Source: Ruminococcus flavefaciens (GTDB lineage Bacteria > Bacillota > Clostridia > Oscillospirales > Ruminococcaceae). From it: a stretch of 42,668 nucleotides of DNA. Numbering within the stretch: the stretch's first letter is position 1; every line of letters begins with the position of its first letter. The notes under the pieces were generated by a model, which was not told the origin of the DNA, did not search any database, and saw nothing but the letters and a program-made list of their open reading frames with translations. Of the stretch, positions 23,710 to 31,547 are shown in pieces. The position numbers were made by a program, and so were the translations under genes. The stretch lies in the NCBI GenBank assembly GCA_002371825.1, contig DFHF01000014.1, forward strand, positions 1 to 42,668, read 5' to 3'.

Positions 23710-24332
23710 TGCAGCCAAAAGTGAATTACGGGAAAATGCTGGATGACAAGCTGGCAGAGCTGGAAAGCTCCGGGGAGAGGCCCTCGCTGCTGCTCCATGC
23801 CTGCTGTGCACCGTGCAGCAGCCATACCCTTACTTATATCGCAGAAAGATTCCGGATAACACTTTATTTCTATAATCCGAATATCGCCCCGGAAGAGGAG
23901 TACTCTTTCCGCTGTGAGGAGCTGAAAAGACTTGTAAGGGAAATGGGACTGGATATAGAAGTGCTGGAAGAAAAGTACGATCCTGCGCCTTTCTATGAGC
24001 TGGCAAAGGGACTGGAAGAGCTTCCGGAAAGAGGGGAGCGCTGTCAGCGCTGTATAGAGCTCCGGCTCAGGACTGCTGCAGCAAAGGCAAAGGAGCTGGG
24101 CTGCGATTATTTCACAACTACCCTGACTATCAGTCCCCATAAGGACTGTGCGTTCATAAACGAGTGCGGCGGACGTATCTCGGAGGAGTCCGGGGTGCCC
24201 TACCTTTTCTCCGATTTCAAAAAGCATGACGGGTATAAACATTCTATCGAGCTGTCAAAGCAGTACAGCCTGTACAGACAGAACTACTGCGGCTGCGTCT
24301 ACAGCAGGATGGCAAGAGATAAGGAGCAGTAA
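23709..24332 (+). CDS. queH: Epoxyqueuosine reductase QueH
   Basis: QueH reduces epoxyqueuosine to queuosine at the tRNA wobble position, the last step of queuosine synthesis, and is unrelated to QueG. The 207-residue protein has the metal and Fe-S cysteines in their usual places: LLHACCAPCSSH near residue 26, ERCQRCIELRL near 115, and NYCGCVYS near the end. TLTISPHKD and DFKKHDGYKHS are further family motifs. It overlaps ricT by one base and ybaK by one base. The other queuosine genes are not in the window, so it may act on salvaged precursor. Confidence 0.93.
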   Translation: MQPKVNYGKMLDDKLAELESSGERPSLLLHACCAPCSSHTLTYIAERFRITLYFYNPNIAPEEEYSFRCEELKRLVREMGLDIEVLEEKYDPAPFYELAKGLEELPERGERCQRCIELRLRTAAAKAKELGCDYFTTTLTISPHKDCAFINECGGRISEESGVPYLFSDFKKHDGYKHSIELSKQYSLYRQNYCGCVYSRMARDKEQ

Positions 24333-24808
24333 TGGGAAAAGAGTTAAAGACTAACGCTATGCGTTTTCTCGATAAGAATAAGATAGACTATACCGTCCAG
24401 ACCTATGAGTGCGAGGAGTTTATCGACGGCATACATACTGCCGAAAAGCTGGGACAGCCTCTGGATGAGACCTTCAAGACACTTATAGCTCACGGAAAAA
24501 CAGGAAATTATTACTGCTTCCTGCTGCCGGTGGCACTGGAGCTTGATCTGAAAAAGGCTGCTAAAAGCGTGGGGGAGAAGTCAGTCGAGCTGCTCCACGT
24601 CAAGGATATAACTAAGGTCACAGGCTATGTCCGGGGCGGATGTACTCCCATAGGGATGAAAAAGCAGTTCATGACAGTGGTGCATAATACAGCTGAGGAG
24701 CTGCCGCTTTTCTATATAAGCGGAGGACGCATAGGTACTCAGATAAGACTTTCTCCACAGGAGCTTGTAAAGACCATAAGAGGCAAATTCGAGGATATTA
24801 TAATGTAA
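24332..24808 (+). CDS. ybaK: Cys-tRNA(Pro) / aminoacyl-tRNA deacylase YbaK
   Basis: YbaK hydrolyses mischarged Cys-tRNA(Pro). The 158-residue protein shows family features: TNAMRFLDKNKIDYTVQTYE, the conserved lysine in TFKTLIAHGK, VTGYVRGGCTPIGMKKQF and the final YISGGRIGTQIRLSP. It overlaps queH by one base, so ricT, queH and ybaK look tightly coupled, and two tRNA-quality genes end a replication/RNA operon. Confidence 0.94.
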   Translation: MGKELKTNAMRFLDKNKIDYTVQTYECEEFIDGIHTAEKLGQPLDETFKTLIAHGKTGNYYCFLLPVALELDLKKAAKSVGEKSVELLHVKDITKVTGYVRGGCTPIGMKKQFMTVVHNTAEELPLFYISGGRIGTQIRLSPQELVKTIRGKFEDIIM

Positions 24809-24837
24809 AAAAGGACTGCTTATGCAGTCCTTTTTTT
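24807..24837. terminator. Bidirectional terminator between ybaK and hsp20
   Basis: A 7-bp stem GGACTGC/GCAGTCC with a TTAT loop has A6 on the left and T7 on the right, so it serves both convergent genes. Confidence 0.93.
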
Positions 24838-24847
24838 GATGATATTA

Positions 24848-25273
24848 TCACTTGATCTCAAGTCTTTTAGCCACAGGAGTTTCAAGCTGTTTCTTGGGAA
24901 GGTCTATAGTGAGGATACCGTTTTTGTACTCGGCATTTATTTTCTCAACATCAACATCCGGGATATCGAAGCTTCTCTTGTATGAACCGTAGCTTCTTTC
25001 ACGGCGGATATAATTGCCCTTGTCATCCTTTTCATTGTTCTCGGTCTTGTGCTCGGCTGATATCACAAGGCATGAACCGTTGAGGTCGAGCTTGATATCT
25101 TCCTTCTCGAAGCCGGGGAGCTCAGATTCCATAACATACTTTTCTCCCTCGTCCCTGATATCAGTCCTGCATGAATTCATTGGCATAGCGCCTCCGAAAA
25201 AGTCCTTGTCCATATCATTGAAAACATTGAAGAGATCGAAATTTCTTCCAAAAGGTGTAAGTCCGTACATCAT
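24848..25273 (-). CDS. Small heat-shock protein, Hsp20/alpha-crystallin family
   Basis: Hsp20 proteins hold unfolding proteins for later refolding by ATP-dependent chaperones. The 141-residue protein has a short N-terminal arm (MMYGLTPFGRNFDLFNVFND), then the alpha-crystallin domain with YVMESELPGFEKEDIKLDL and SYGSYKRSFDIPDVD, and the conserved ending KNGILTIDLPKK. GGAGG lies 8 bases before the ATG pair. An upstream CIRCE suggests HrcA control together with groESL. Confidence 0.96.
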   Translation of the reverse strand: MMYGLTPFGRNFDLFNVFNDMDKDFFGGAMPMNSCRTDIRDEGEKYVMESELPGFEKEDIKLDLNGSCLVISAEHKTENNEKDDKGNYIRRERSYGSYKRSFDIPDVDVEKINAEYKNGILTIDLPKKQLETPVAKRLEIK

Positions 25274-25300
25274 AAGTCATACCTCCATTAAAAACTGATA

Positions 25301-25339
25301 TTATTTTATGCGGATGTCTTTCAGATATACATTTTCCAT
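25301..25339 (-). CDS. Possible 12-codon leader peptide ahead of hsp20
   Basis: Within the hsp20 leader, ATG 25339 opens a 12-codon frame (MENVYLKDIRIK) ending in TAA at 25301. It has an AAAGGA site 9 bases upstream. It ends 28 bases before the hsp20 ATG. Such a frame could be chance; the well-spaced ribosome site is what makes it worth listing. Confidence 0.35.
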   Translation of the reverse strand: MENVYLKDIRIK

Positions 25340-25425
25340 TGGTATCATTCCTTTCGTTTCATTGTCTATATGATACTGCCGGATTATGAAAGAAAAATCA
25401 AAGGATTGTGACCGAATGATGAAAA

Positions 25426-25452
25426 TTAGCACTCTCTGTGTGAGAGTGCTAA
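25426..25452 (-). promoter_or_regulatory. CIRCE operator upstream of hsp20
   Basis: TTAGCACTC, nine bases, GAGTGCTAA: a second perfect CIRCE. It lies ~153 bases before the hsp20 ATG and 21 bases after the stop of the upstream membrane-protein gene, both on the - strand. No convincing -35/-10 pair was found around it, so the start site is uncertain. Confidence 0.95.
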
Positions 25453-25473
25453 TTTGTTTATTATTCCATATCA

Positions 25474-27426
25474 TTACCACTGAGGTATTATGTTATGATC
25501 GAATATAAGGACTGTGTATTCTGTATTGTTTACATATACATTTTTGATATCCATAGCCTCATTGAAGAGAGGACTCTGTATATCGGAGAGTACCTGAAGC
25601 TCAGGCGGTGAGAGAAGCAGGAAGTAATCGTCCTGATCTTCCTGATCCTTGTACCAGTTATCAGAAGCCTGGTAAACTCTCTTGCTTACACCGTTCTGGT
25701 CGACATTAACGTCACGCACCTTGACCTTGGAATCGGATATAATGGTAATAGCGTTTGCATTCCAGAATGTAGCATAGCCGTATGAAAGATCTGAATCCTC
25801 AAGGAATTCGGCCAGACCGAAGAGGTTGTTCTCCTTATAGCCGTCTCTTGGCATTTCCTTGATGTTCTTGATGTTCAGGATAGATACCATAATTATCGGT
25901 ATTGAGAGCACTGCAACTACTCTTGAAGCGCTGGTGGCGTTTGTAACAGCCCAGTGGACGAAGAGTATCGAAAGTATAAGTGATGTGCCCACTATCGGAG
26001 TTATTCTCCAGTCAGCAGCAGAGATAACACCTACGATATATCCCAGGAGAACTATTCCTGAGGAAGCCCAGTGCATCCATACAAATAAGCGGAGCATACG
26101 GGCATCCTTTGCCTTCTTGAATTTGGGATAGAAGAATGTAGCAACTATAGGAAGAACAAGAAGGAGGAGAGAAGCTGCGATATAGATAAGATTCTGGATA
26201 CCGTCCTTATCATTGAGCTTTGCGTAACCCATATCCTTTACGCCGTTGAGCTTCATCCATGCCAGGGGGAAGGAGTGGGTGTGGTCTGTCCATTCACTCA
26301 TAGGAGAATAAATGGAGTTAGCGTCCTGATAGCCTGCAACGAGGTCGCCTGCCCAGCGCTTATTTACCTTGCCGCCGAGGATTATCATATATCCGAAGAT
26401 ACCGCTCATAGCCACAGTCAGGAGGCTCTTTTTGCTGATAAGCTTATTTGAAGTGTCAGCGAAGTGTTCAGCCAGAATTGCTCCTACAAGGGGAACTGCG
26501 AATATAGAAAGTGCGGAGATGCCGTCGGTAGCAGTGAACATGATGAAAACTGCCAGTATGAGGAACAGCAGGAGACACCGCAGGAAGGTTATCTTCCCCT
26601 TTGTCGAGTCAGGCTTAAGCGTTTTCAGCTTTTCGCTCAGGTTCATCATTCTGAAATAGAGGAAAAGTCCGATAACGATGAAGAGTATTCCAAGTGAATA
26701 GTAGATAGTGTGCTGCCAGAATATCTCACGGAGCTTTTCCGATGAGGTTGTCATGGCCAGCATTACTGATGTGCCGAGGCATATTGCACGGATATCCCAG
26801 TGCATTTCTCTCAGCATGAGTATGAAGAACACAGTCAGCAGTATGAAGTAACTCATCATACCCCAGACATGAGCCTTCATTGTCAGGCCGAAGATACCGA
26901 TAAGGGGCTGCATTATGACGTTTATTCCGAAAGGCAGGAAGCAGGCATAGCCGAAGGCTTCGTCATAGACATGACCGCTTTCTACCGAGGCATTTGCCCA
27001 CATGATGGTATCAGTACAGTCGGAGTGGAATTCCTTTTTGTAGGCAACGGTTATGAAGTACACAAGGTAGTATACAACATAAGCGAAGATACCGAAAGAC
27101 ATTACATATGTCAGAATGTCAAGAGTCTTTTTGCCGTATCTTTTTTTCAGATAGACAGCTTTTTCCAAGAATGTGGCGGGAGCTTCCTCTGCAGCAGCTT
27201 CTGCGGCAGGTGCAGCAGTCTCACCGGAGCTTTTTGCCTCAGATATGATCTCTGCGGCGGTATCAGCAGTTCCTTCAGCAGTCTCTGAAACAGTTTCAGA
27301 AACAGCTTCTGCTATGGGAGCAGTTTCTTTTTCAGTGAGCTCTTTTTTAGCTGTTTCTTTCACAGCCTTGGCTGTCTCACTGGCTTTTTCGGAACTTTTC
27401 TGATTCTTTTTCTTCTTTTCAGACAT
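25474..27426 (-). CDS. Large polytopic membrane protein, possibly GT-C-type glycosyltransferase
   Basis: A 650-residue protein. Residues 1-85 are low complexity (Lys/Glu/Ala/Thr, with repeats such as SETVSETAE) and probably cytoplasmic. About eleven to thirteen hydrophobic segments follow between residues 100 and 535. The first loop contains HSDCTDTIMWANASVESGHVY, where acidic residues sit just after the first membrane segment as in GT-C enzymes. A C-terminal extracytoplasmic domain of ~110 residues closes it. It is the last gene after a flavoprotein resembling UDP-galactopyranose mutase and GtrA, which supports a role in cell-surface polysaccharide assembly, but the family assignment is an inference. 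Confidence 0.75.
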   Translation of the reverse strand: MSEKKKKNQKSSEKASETAKAVKETAKKELTEKETAPIAEAVSETVSETAEGTADTAAEIISEAKSSGETAAPAAEAAAEEAPATFLEKAVYLKKRYGKKTLDILTYVMSFGIFAYVVYYLVYFITVAYKKEFHSDCTDTIMWANASVESGHVYDEAFGYACFLPFGINVIMQPLIGIFGLTMKAHVWGMMSYFILLTVFFILMLREMHWDIRAICLGTSVMLAMTTSSEKLREIFWQHTIYYSLGILFIVIGLFLYFRMMNLSEKLKTLKPDSTKGKITFLRCLLLFLILAVFIMFTATDGISALSIFAVPLVGAILAEHFADTSNKLISKKSLLTVAMSGIFGYMIILGGKVNKRWAGDLVAGYQDANSIYSPMSEWTDHTHSFPLAWMKLNGVKDMGYAKLNDKDGIQNLIYIAASLLLLVLPIVATFFYPKFKKAKDARMLRLFVWMHWASSGIVLLGYIVGVISAADWRITPIVGTSLILSILFVHWAVTNATSASRVVAVLSIPIIMVSILNIKNIKEMPRDGYKENNLFGLAEFLEDSDLSYGYATFWNANAITIISDSKVKVRDVNVDQNGVSKRVYQASDNWYKDQEDQDDYFLLLSPPELQVLSDIQSPLFNEAMDIKNVYVNNTEYTVLIFDHNIIPQW

Positions 27427-27458
27427 AAAAAGATCCTTTCCTGTGTAATGTAATTATT

Positions 27459-27481
27459 GGGGAGGCCGCAAGAGCCTCCCC
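27459..27481 (-). other. GC-rich stem-loop between gtrA-like gene and the large membrane protein
   Basis: GGGGAGGC pairs with GCCTCCCC (8 bp, 7-base loop). The - strand sequence after it has only AATAATTA and no proper U-run, so it may be a processing site or weak attenuator inside the operon. Confidence 0.5.
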
Positions 27482-27517
27482 TTATAGTTTGATAGATGTG
27501 ATCCGTTTTCTGCGGTG

Positions 27518-28006
27518 TCAGTCTTCTTTCTTTGAGAAAAGAAGTATTTTTCTTGCAAAGAAATTCCAGAAGAATGCAGCGGCAGTTGAGACTATCTTGG
27601 CAAGTATCTGGAAGAGGCTTGTCTTGTCAGCGAGCCATATCTCAAAGAGCTTTGTGATGCCCATTGTCATGAACAGTCCCACAAGGCCGATAGCCGCAAA
27701 TCCCAGAAACTCCATAAGCTTTGATTTTACCTTGGAGTTGCTGAATATCCAGAAGGTGCTGATGACGTAGTTGACTACAAGTCCTGCAACAAAGGATATT
27801 GAATTGGCAGCAACGGCATAGCGTTCACCGAAAACAAACTTGAAAAGTATGAAGGAAACTCCCCAGTCAACGACTGTTGCGAGGCCTCCTACGAAGAGAT
27901 AGCGGAAGAACTGGATATAAGTGTTTTCAGTATCGCCGGAAAAAAGCTTTCCGAACTTTTTTTCACGGAGAATATCCTTTACTTCCTGAAGCTGAGAATT
28001 TGCCAT
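27518..28006 (-). CDS. GtrA-family membrane protein
   Basis: GtrA-like proteins are four-segment membrane proteins thought to flip or carry lipid-linked sugars. The 162-residue sequence has the family's core: FFRYLFVGGLATVVDWGVSF, then ANSISFVAGLVVNYVISTFWIFSNS, and two further hydrophobic segments ending in FFWNFFARKILLF. It overlaps the flavoprotein gene by one base (TAATG on the - strand). Position between a mutase-like enzyme and a large membrane protein fits glycan export. Confidence 0.93.
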   Translation of the reverse strand: MANSQLQEVKDILREKKFGKLFSGDTENTYIQFFRYLFVGGLATVVDWGVSFILFKFVFGERYAVAANSISFVAGLVVNYVISTFWIFSNSKVKSKLMEFLGFAAIGLVGLFMTMGITKLFEIWLADKTSLFQILAKIVSTAAAFFWNFFARKILLFSKKED

Positions 28007-29565
28007 TACTTGTTCTTCTCCTCGTGGTATTCCTTCTCGGTATTAACGCTCCAGATATTGGACTTGTCAGCAGTACCGGATTTGATGTTCTTTACAGCCT
28101 CAAAGGATGTAGCCATTGAGTGATCCAGGTTGTTGTAGCGGTGCTGACCGTTACGTCCTACGCAGTAGAGGTTGTCTATCTTGCTGAGGTAGGAGATAAG
28201 GGTATCCATTTCCTCGTAGGTATCGAAGTAAGCAGGATAAGCCTTCTTTACCTTTTCCATATGGGTATCGAGAACATCTGAGGTCTTGCTTATGAGACCC
28301 AGCTTCACCATTTCCTTTGCACAGAACTTGGAGAATTCCTCCTCGCTCATGTTCCAGTACTCATCGCCCTCGGTAACGAAGTATTCAAGACCCAGCCATA
28401 CAGTATTCTTCAGGTCCTTTACCATGTAAGGAGACCAGTTGTTGTATATCTGGAAACGTCCCATTTTAACACGTCTGTCCTGAACGTATACCCAGCAGTC
28501 AGGCACGATATTGCCGACAGTTCTCATAGTGGTCTTGTTCTTGAGGTTGAGCTTGGGAACGAGTACACCGAGAGTCATATAATCACGGTAGGGCAGACCT
28601 GCTGCGATACGGGCCTCATTCTCAGGAACGTCGTTCATACCGGCAACAAGATCCTTGACAGGCATTGAAGAAATGATGTAGTCGCCTTCAAGCTCTATCT
28701 CCTTGCCGTCCTTGATGTAAGTAACACCTGTGAGGTGGTCATTCTCGTCCTTGTGGAGCTTCTTTACAGGAGCTTCCATGATGATAGTACCGCCCAGCTT
28801 CTTTATCTCGTCAGCAGTGACCTCCCAGAGCTGTCCGGGGCCGAGCTTAGGGTACTTGAATTCTTCGATAAGTGAGGTATTCACCTTGCGGTTCTTTACC
28901 TTGAAGAGCTTGCCGAAGAAGTCCTTGATGATGCCTACGATAGAGAGACCCTTTGTACGCTGAGCTCCCCATGAAGCGTCTATCTCACTGGGGTGGCGTC
29001 CCCAGAGGTTTTCTGTGTAGTACTCAAAGAACATGGAGTAGAGCTGCTTACCGAAGCAGTTGATATAGAAGTTCTCCAGATTTGTCTCAGGACGCTTGTG
29101 GATAACTGCTGCAAGGTAGCTGAAGCCCACCTTCATGGTTGTGAAGAATCCGAAGTTCTTGATAGTTTCGGGCTTGAGAGAAACAGGGTAATCATAGAAC
29201 TTATCATTGAAGAGGATACGGGATACTCTTCTTCTCATGAGCATTACTCTGTTCTCCTTCTCAGGATTCGGGCCGCCCTTCTGTATGCGTACTCTTCTCT
29301 TGAGCATGATATCGTCCATTGAGGGTGAACCCTGAAGGGGAAGCATATTGCTCCACCACTCGTTTACCTCAGGCATTTTTGAGAAGAAGCGGTGTCCGCC
29401 CATATCCATACGGTTGCCTTTATAATTTACGGTCTTTGAGATACCGCCGATAGCGTTAGTCTCTTCGAGGACAGTTACCTCGTATTCGCCGGAGCCGTCT
29501 TTCAGGAGCTCATAAGCTGCGGTAAGACCGGCAGGGCCTGCGCCGATTATAACTACTTTTTTCAT
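28006..29565 (-). CDS. FAD-dependent oxidoreductase, UDP-galactopyranose-mutase-like
   Basis: A 519-residue flavoprotein with a dinucleotide-binding N-terminus (KKVVIIGAGPAGLTAAYELL) and the MDMGGHRFFSK motif typical of NAD(P)/FAD amine-oxidase-like proteins in polysaccharide loci. ENLWGRHPSEIDASWGAQR, the second FAD contact region DYIISSMPVKDLV, and the C-terminal NLYCVGRNGQHRYNNLDHSM fit the same group. It is longer than classic Glf (about 380). GAGAAAG lies 6 bases before the ATG. It is the first gene of a three-gene surface-glycan operon. The substrate is unknown. Confidence 0.88.
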   Translation of the reverse strand: MKKVVIIGAGPAGLTAAYELLKDGSGEYEVTVLEETNAIGGISKTVNYKGNRMDMGGHRFFSKMPEVNEWWSNMLPLQGSPSMDDIMLKRRVRIQKGGPNPEKENRVMLMRRRVSRILFNDKFYDYPVSLKPETIKNFGFFTTMKVGFSYLAAVIHKRPETNLENFYINCFGKQLYSMFFEYYTENLWGRHPSEIDASWGAQRTKGLSIVGIIKDFFGKLFKVKNRKVNTSLIEEFKYPKLGPGQLWEVTADEIKKLGGTIIMEAPVKKLHKDENDHLTGVTYIKDGKEIELEGDYIISSMPVKDLVAGMNDVPENEARIAAGLPYRDYMTLGVLVPKLNLKNKTTMRTVGNIVPDCWVYVQDRRVKMGRFQIYNNWSPYMVKDLKNTVWLGLEYFVTEGDEYWNMSEEEFSKFCAKEMVKLGLISKTSDVLDTHMEKVKKAYPAYFDTYEEMDTLISYLSKIDNLYCVGRNGQHRYNNLDHSMATSFEAVKNIKSGTADKSNIWSVNTEKEYHEEKNK

Positions 29566-29659
29566 ATTCTTTCTCCTTGTCTGTCAGGAAGCAGTTCCTT
29601 TTTATTTTTATGTATCCGGCGGAGGAAAGACGTCCGCAGGATATAACAGTACAAATAAC

Positions 29660-29688
29660 ATTATATCACAAACCGCATTTTTCTGCAA
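29660..29688 (-). promoter_or_regulatory. Sigma-A promoter of the glycan operon
   Basis: On the - strand TTGCAG (29683-29688), 17 bases, TATAAT (29660-29665) with an extended TGTGA before the -10. The leader to ATG 29565 is about 88 bases. Confidence 0.8.
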
Positions 29689-29763
29689 GTGCTTTTTTTG
29701 ATGAAAAAGATGATACAGCTGTGGCATAACATAGGATTTTTGCCTTTATACCGCCATATATAA

Positions 29764-29795
29764 AGTCCGCTCCTTTTGGCCGCCGGTTACGGACT
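29764..29795. other. Stem-loop in the gene-free stretch 29689-29936
   Basis: AGTCCG (29764-29769) pairs with CGGACT (29790-29795) around a GC-rich loop. On the + strand a short T-run follows 6 bases later. No gene or promoter is obvious nearby. Confidence 0.35.
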
Positions 29796-29845
29796 ATGCA
29801 TATTTTTGTAGCAATATACAATTATTAATGCCGCTGTTTGTGGGA

Positions 29846-29859
29846 TGTGATATATCACA
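29846..29859. promoter_or_regulatory. Perfect palindrome TGTGATATATCACA
   Basis: A 14-base perfect palindrome in the ~430-base gap between the solute-binding-protein gene and the glycan operon. It has the half-site TGTGA of Crp/Fnr-family operators but with a shorter centre. On the + strand a TATAAT (29881-29886) lies 21 bases after it without a clear -35. It lies about 160 bases upstream of the glycan promoter. Confidence 0.45.
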
Positions 29860-29936
29860 GGGACGAAATAGTGCCTGAGGTATAATTATTAGACGTTCTC
29901 AGGCGGAAAAACTCTCACATTTTGCAGTCTGAACAT

Positions 29937-29986
29937 AAAAAATTCCCGGAGACAGCTTTCATATCATCTGCTGTTTCCGGGAACTT
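29937..29986 (-). terminator. Intrinsic terminator of the solute-binding-protein gene
   Basis: On the - strand TTCCCGGA plus AACAGC pairs with GCTGTC plus TCCGGGAA around a 13-base loop, followed by TTTTTT. It begins 9 bases after the stop codon at 29995. Confidence 0.92.
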
Positions 29987-29994
29987 CAGCTTAT

Positions 29995-31443
29995 TCAGTT
30001 ATTGAATTTTGCGATCTCCTTGTCGATGATGCCTGAGAGTGAATCACGGAGCTGAGCCCATGAATCGATCTCGCTGCCGCCTTCAAGAAGAGTTTTTGTA
30101 ATATTGTCCATAACGCCTCTGGTTTCGGGGGTATAATCTCCAGGGCCGTTCATGACATTTCCCATACCGTAGCCGAAATCGAACATAGGCTGTGTTGACG
30201 GTGAATTGAGATATGACTGTATAGCGTCGAACTGCTCTTCGGTGACAACGCTTCTGAGGACTCCGGAAGCTGATCTGTCTTCAATAAGAGCCTTTGCCTT
30301 TGCAGCGTCCCTGAAAGCCGGTTCTGTAGCTGCAAGTCTTTCGCACTTGATGTAGTTGGCAACTGCCTGAGGGTGGGCGGAATTCTTGATAAGCATTCTT
30401 GCGCCGAAGTTACAGCTCAGGTAGTATTTATCCGCAGCGGGATCCTTCGGGAATGGTACTGCCATAAGATCCATACCCTCGTTGAGGGCATTCGAGCTGC
30501 CGAGAGACCAGTCAGCCATGGCAAAGAACAGAGTGGAGTGATCCTCCGGGAAATGATCCAGCCATTCATTGCGGTAGAGCTGTTTCTGGGCGATCTCCTG
30601 CATGAGGAGCTCAGCCTTTTCTATCTGAGGATCGTCGATATTATTGACGAATTTTCCGTTTTCAACATTTATAACGGTATGTCCTGTGGACTGGATTATG
30701 GCCTGGCCGAACCAGCCGTTTATACCGTATCTTGTCTGACCCTCCGGAGCATTCTCCTTGAATTTCTCCATCATGCTCATGAAGGTGTCCCAGTTCCAGT
30801 TTCCGGCTTTATAGAGCTCATATGGGTCATCAAGTCCCTCTTCCTGTATCATTTTTCTGCTGTAGGTTATGAGCAGCGGATCGGATACAGAGTAGGGGAT
30901 CACATAGTGCTGTCCGTTAAGAGCGAACATATCGATAGTATCTGACATATCTGCCCAGAGATCGGAGTCTATCTCAAGTGACTCGAAATATGGATCCAGG
31001 GGATCGAACTGGCCGGTGAGGGCTCCGCTGGGTACAGCGCTCCATTCATATGGGAACATATCTATATCGTCGCCGGAGGCTATCATTGCGGCAAGCATGG
31101 TGAACTTGTCATTTACGTCGGTGTGGACGTAATTTATCTGGCCGCCGTAGTAGTCCTCGAATATGGCGAGAGCTACAGAGCGGTCGTTGTTTCCGCTGGG
31201 GTTGAGGTCGTAGTCGGACAGCCAGGTGATAGTCATATCAGGGTTTGCGCCCTTTGAGGTCTTTGTCAGACCCAGGCTGTTCATCACATCGCTGTCGACA
31301 GCTATATCGTCGCCGCCCTTCCACTCTTCAGTGGCTGATGTGGGAGCCTCTGAGCTGCTGCCCTTGCTGCTGCATGAAACAGCGGCTGACATAAGCATGG
31401 AAACGGCTGCTAATGCTGCCAGTGATCTTCTGGTTCGTGTCAT
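29995..31443 (-). CDS. Extracellular solute-binding lipoprotein, sugar-type ABC family
   Basis: A 482-residue lipoprotein. The signal peptide TRTRRSLAALAAVSMLMSAA ends in a lipobox with Cys at residue 24 (AAVSC). A Ser/Glu-rich linker follows, and then an SBP_bac_1-like fold: MTITWLSDYD, YVHTDVNDKFTMLAAMIASGDDIDMF and a middle YVIPYSVSDPLLITYSRKMI, as in family 1 sugar-binding proteins. GGAG precedes the ATG at 8 bases. No permease or ATPase gene lies beside it, so it is an orphan whose transporter is elsewhere, or it may sense ligands. It is downstream of fakA in the same direction. Confidence 0.92.
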   Translation of the reverse strand: MTRTRRSLAALAAVSMLMSAAVSCSSKGSSSEAPTSATEEWKGGDDIAVDSDVMNSLGLTKTSKGANPDMTITWLSDYDLNPSGNNDRSVALAIFEDYYGGQINYVHTDVNDKFTMLAAMIASGDDIDMFPYEWSAVPSGALTGQFDPLDPYFESLEIDSDLWADMSDTIDMFALNGQHYVIPYSVSDPLLITYSRKMIQEEGLDDPYELYKAGNWNWDTFMSMMEKFKENAPEGQTRYGINGWFGQAIIQSTGHTVINVENGKFVNNIDDPQIEKAELLMQEIAQKQLYRNEWLDHFPEDHSTLFFAMADWSLGSSNALNEGMDLMAVPFPKDPAADKYYLSCNFGARMLIKNSAHPQAVANYIKCERLAATEPAFRDAAKAKALIEDRSASGVLRSVVTEEQFDAIQSYLNSPSTQPMFDFGYGMGNVMNGPGDYTPETRGVMDNITKTLLEGGSEIDSWAQLRDSLSGIIDKEIAKFNN

Positions 31444-31464
31444 CGGGAATACTCCTTTCGGATA

Positions 31465-31481
31465 CCGCAGATCATCTGCGG
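31465..31481 (-). promoter_or_regulatory. Perfect palindrome ahead of the solute-binding-protein gene
   Basis: CCGCAGAT-C-ATCTGCGG, an 8+1+8 palindrome, lies 22 bases before the ATG and just before the ribosome site. It may be an operator or a 5' hairpin. No clear promoter is visible in the 104-base gap; TTGATA at about 31505 with TATCCC is a weak candidate. Confidence 0.5.
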
Positions 31482-31508
31482 AGGGATATGCTGTTCCGTT
31501 GTTTTATC

Positions 31509-31540
31509 AAAAGGAGACCGCCGTTATTTCAGCAGTCTCC
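31509..31540 (-). terminator. Intrinsic terminator of asp23-fakA
   Basis: GGAGACTGC pairs with GCGGTCTCC (9 bp, one G-U pair) with a 10-base loop and TTTT after it on the - strand. The U-run is short, so some read-through into the solute-binding-protein gene is possible. Confidence 0.85.
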
Positions 31541-31547
31541 GAAAAAA

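Noticed and set aside
23349..24242. 297-codon open frame on the - strand
   Set aside because: Antisense to ricT and queH, both well supported by cysteine motifs.
30373..30945. 190-codon + frame inside the solute-binding-protein gene
   Set aside because: Antisense to a clear lipoprotein with signal peptide and terminator.
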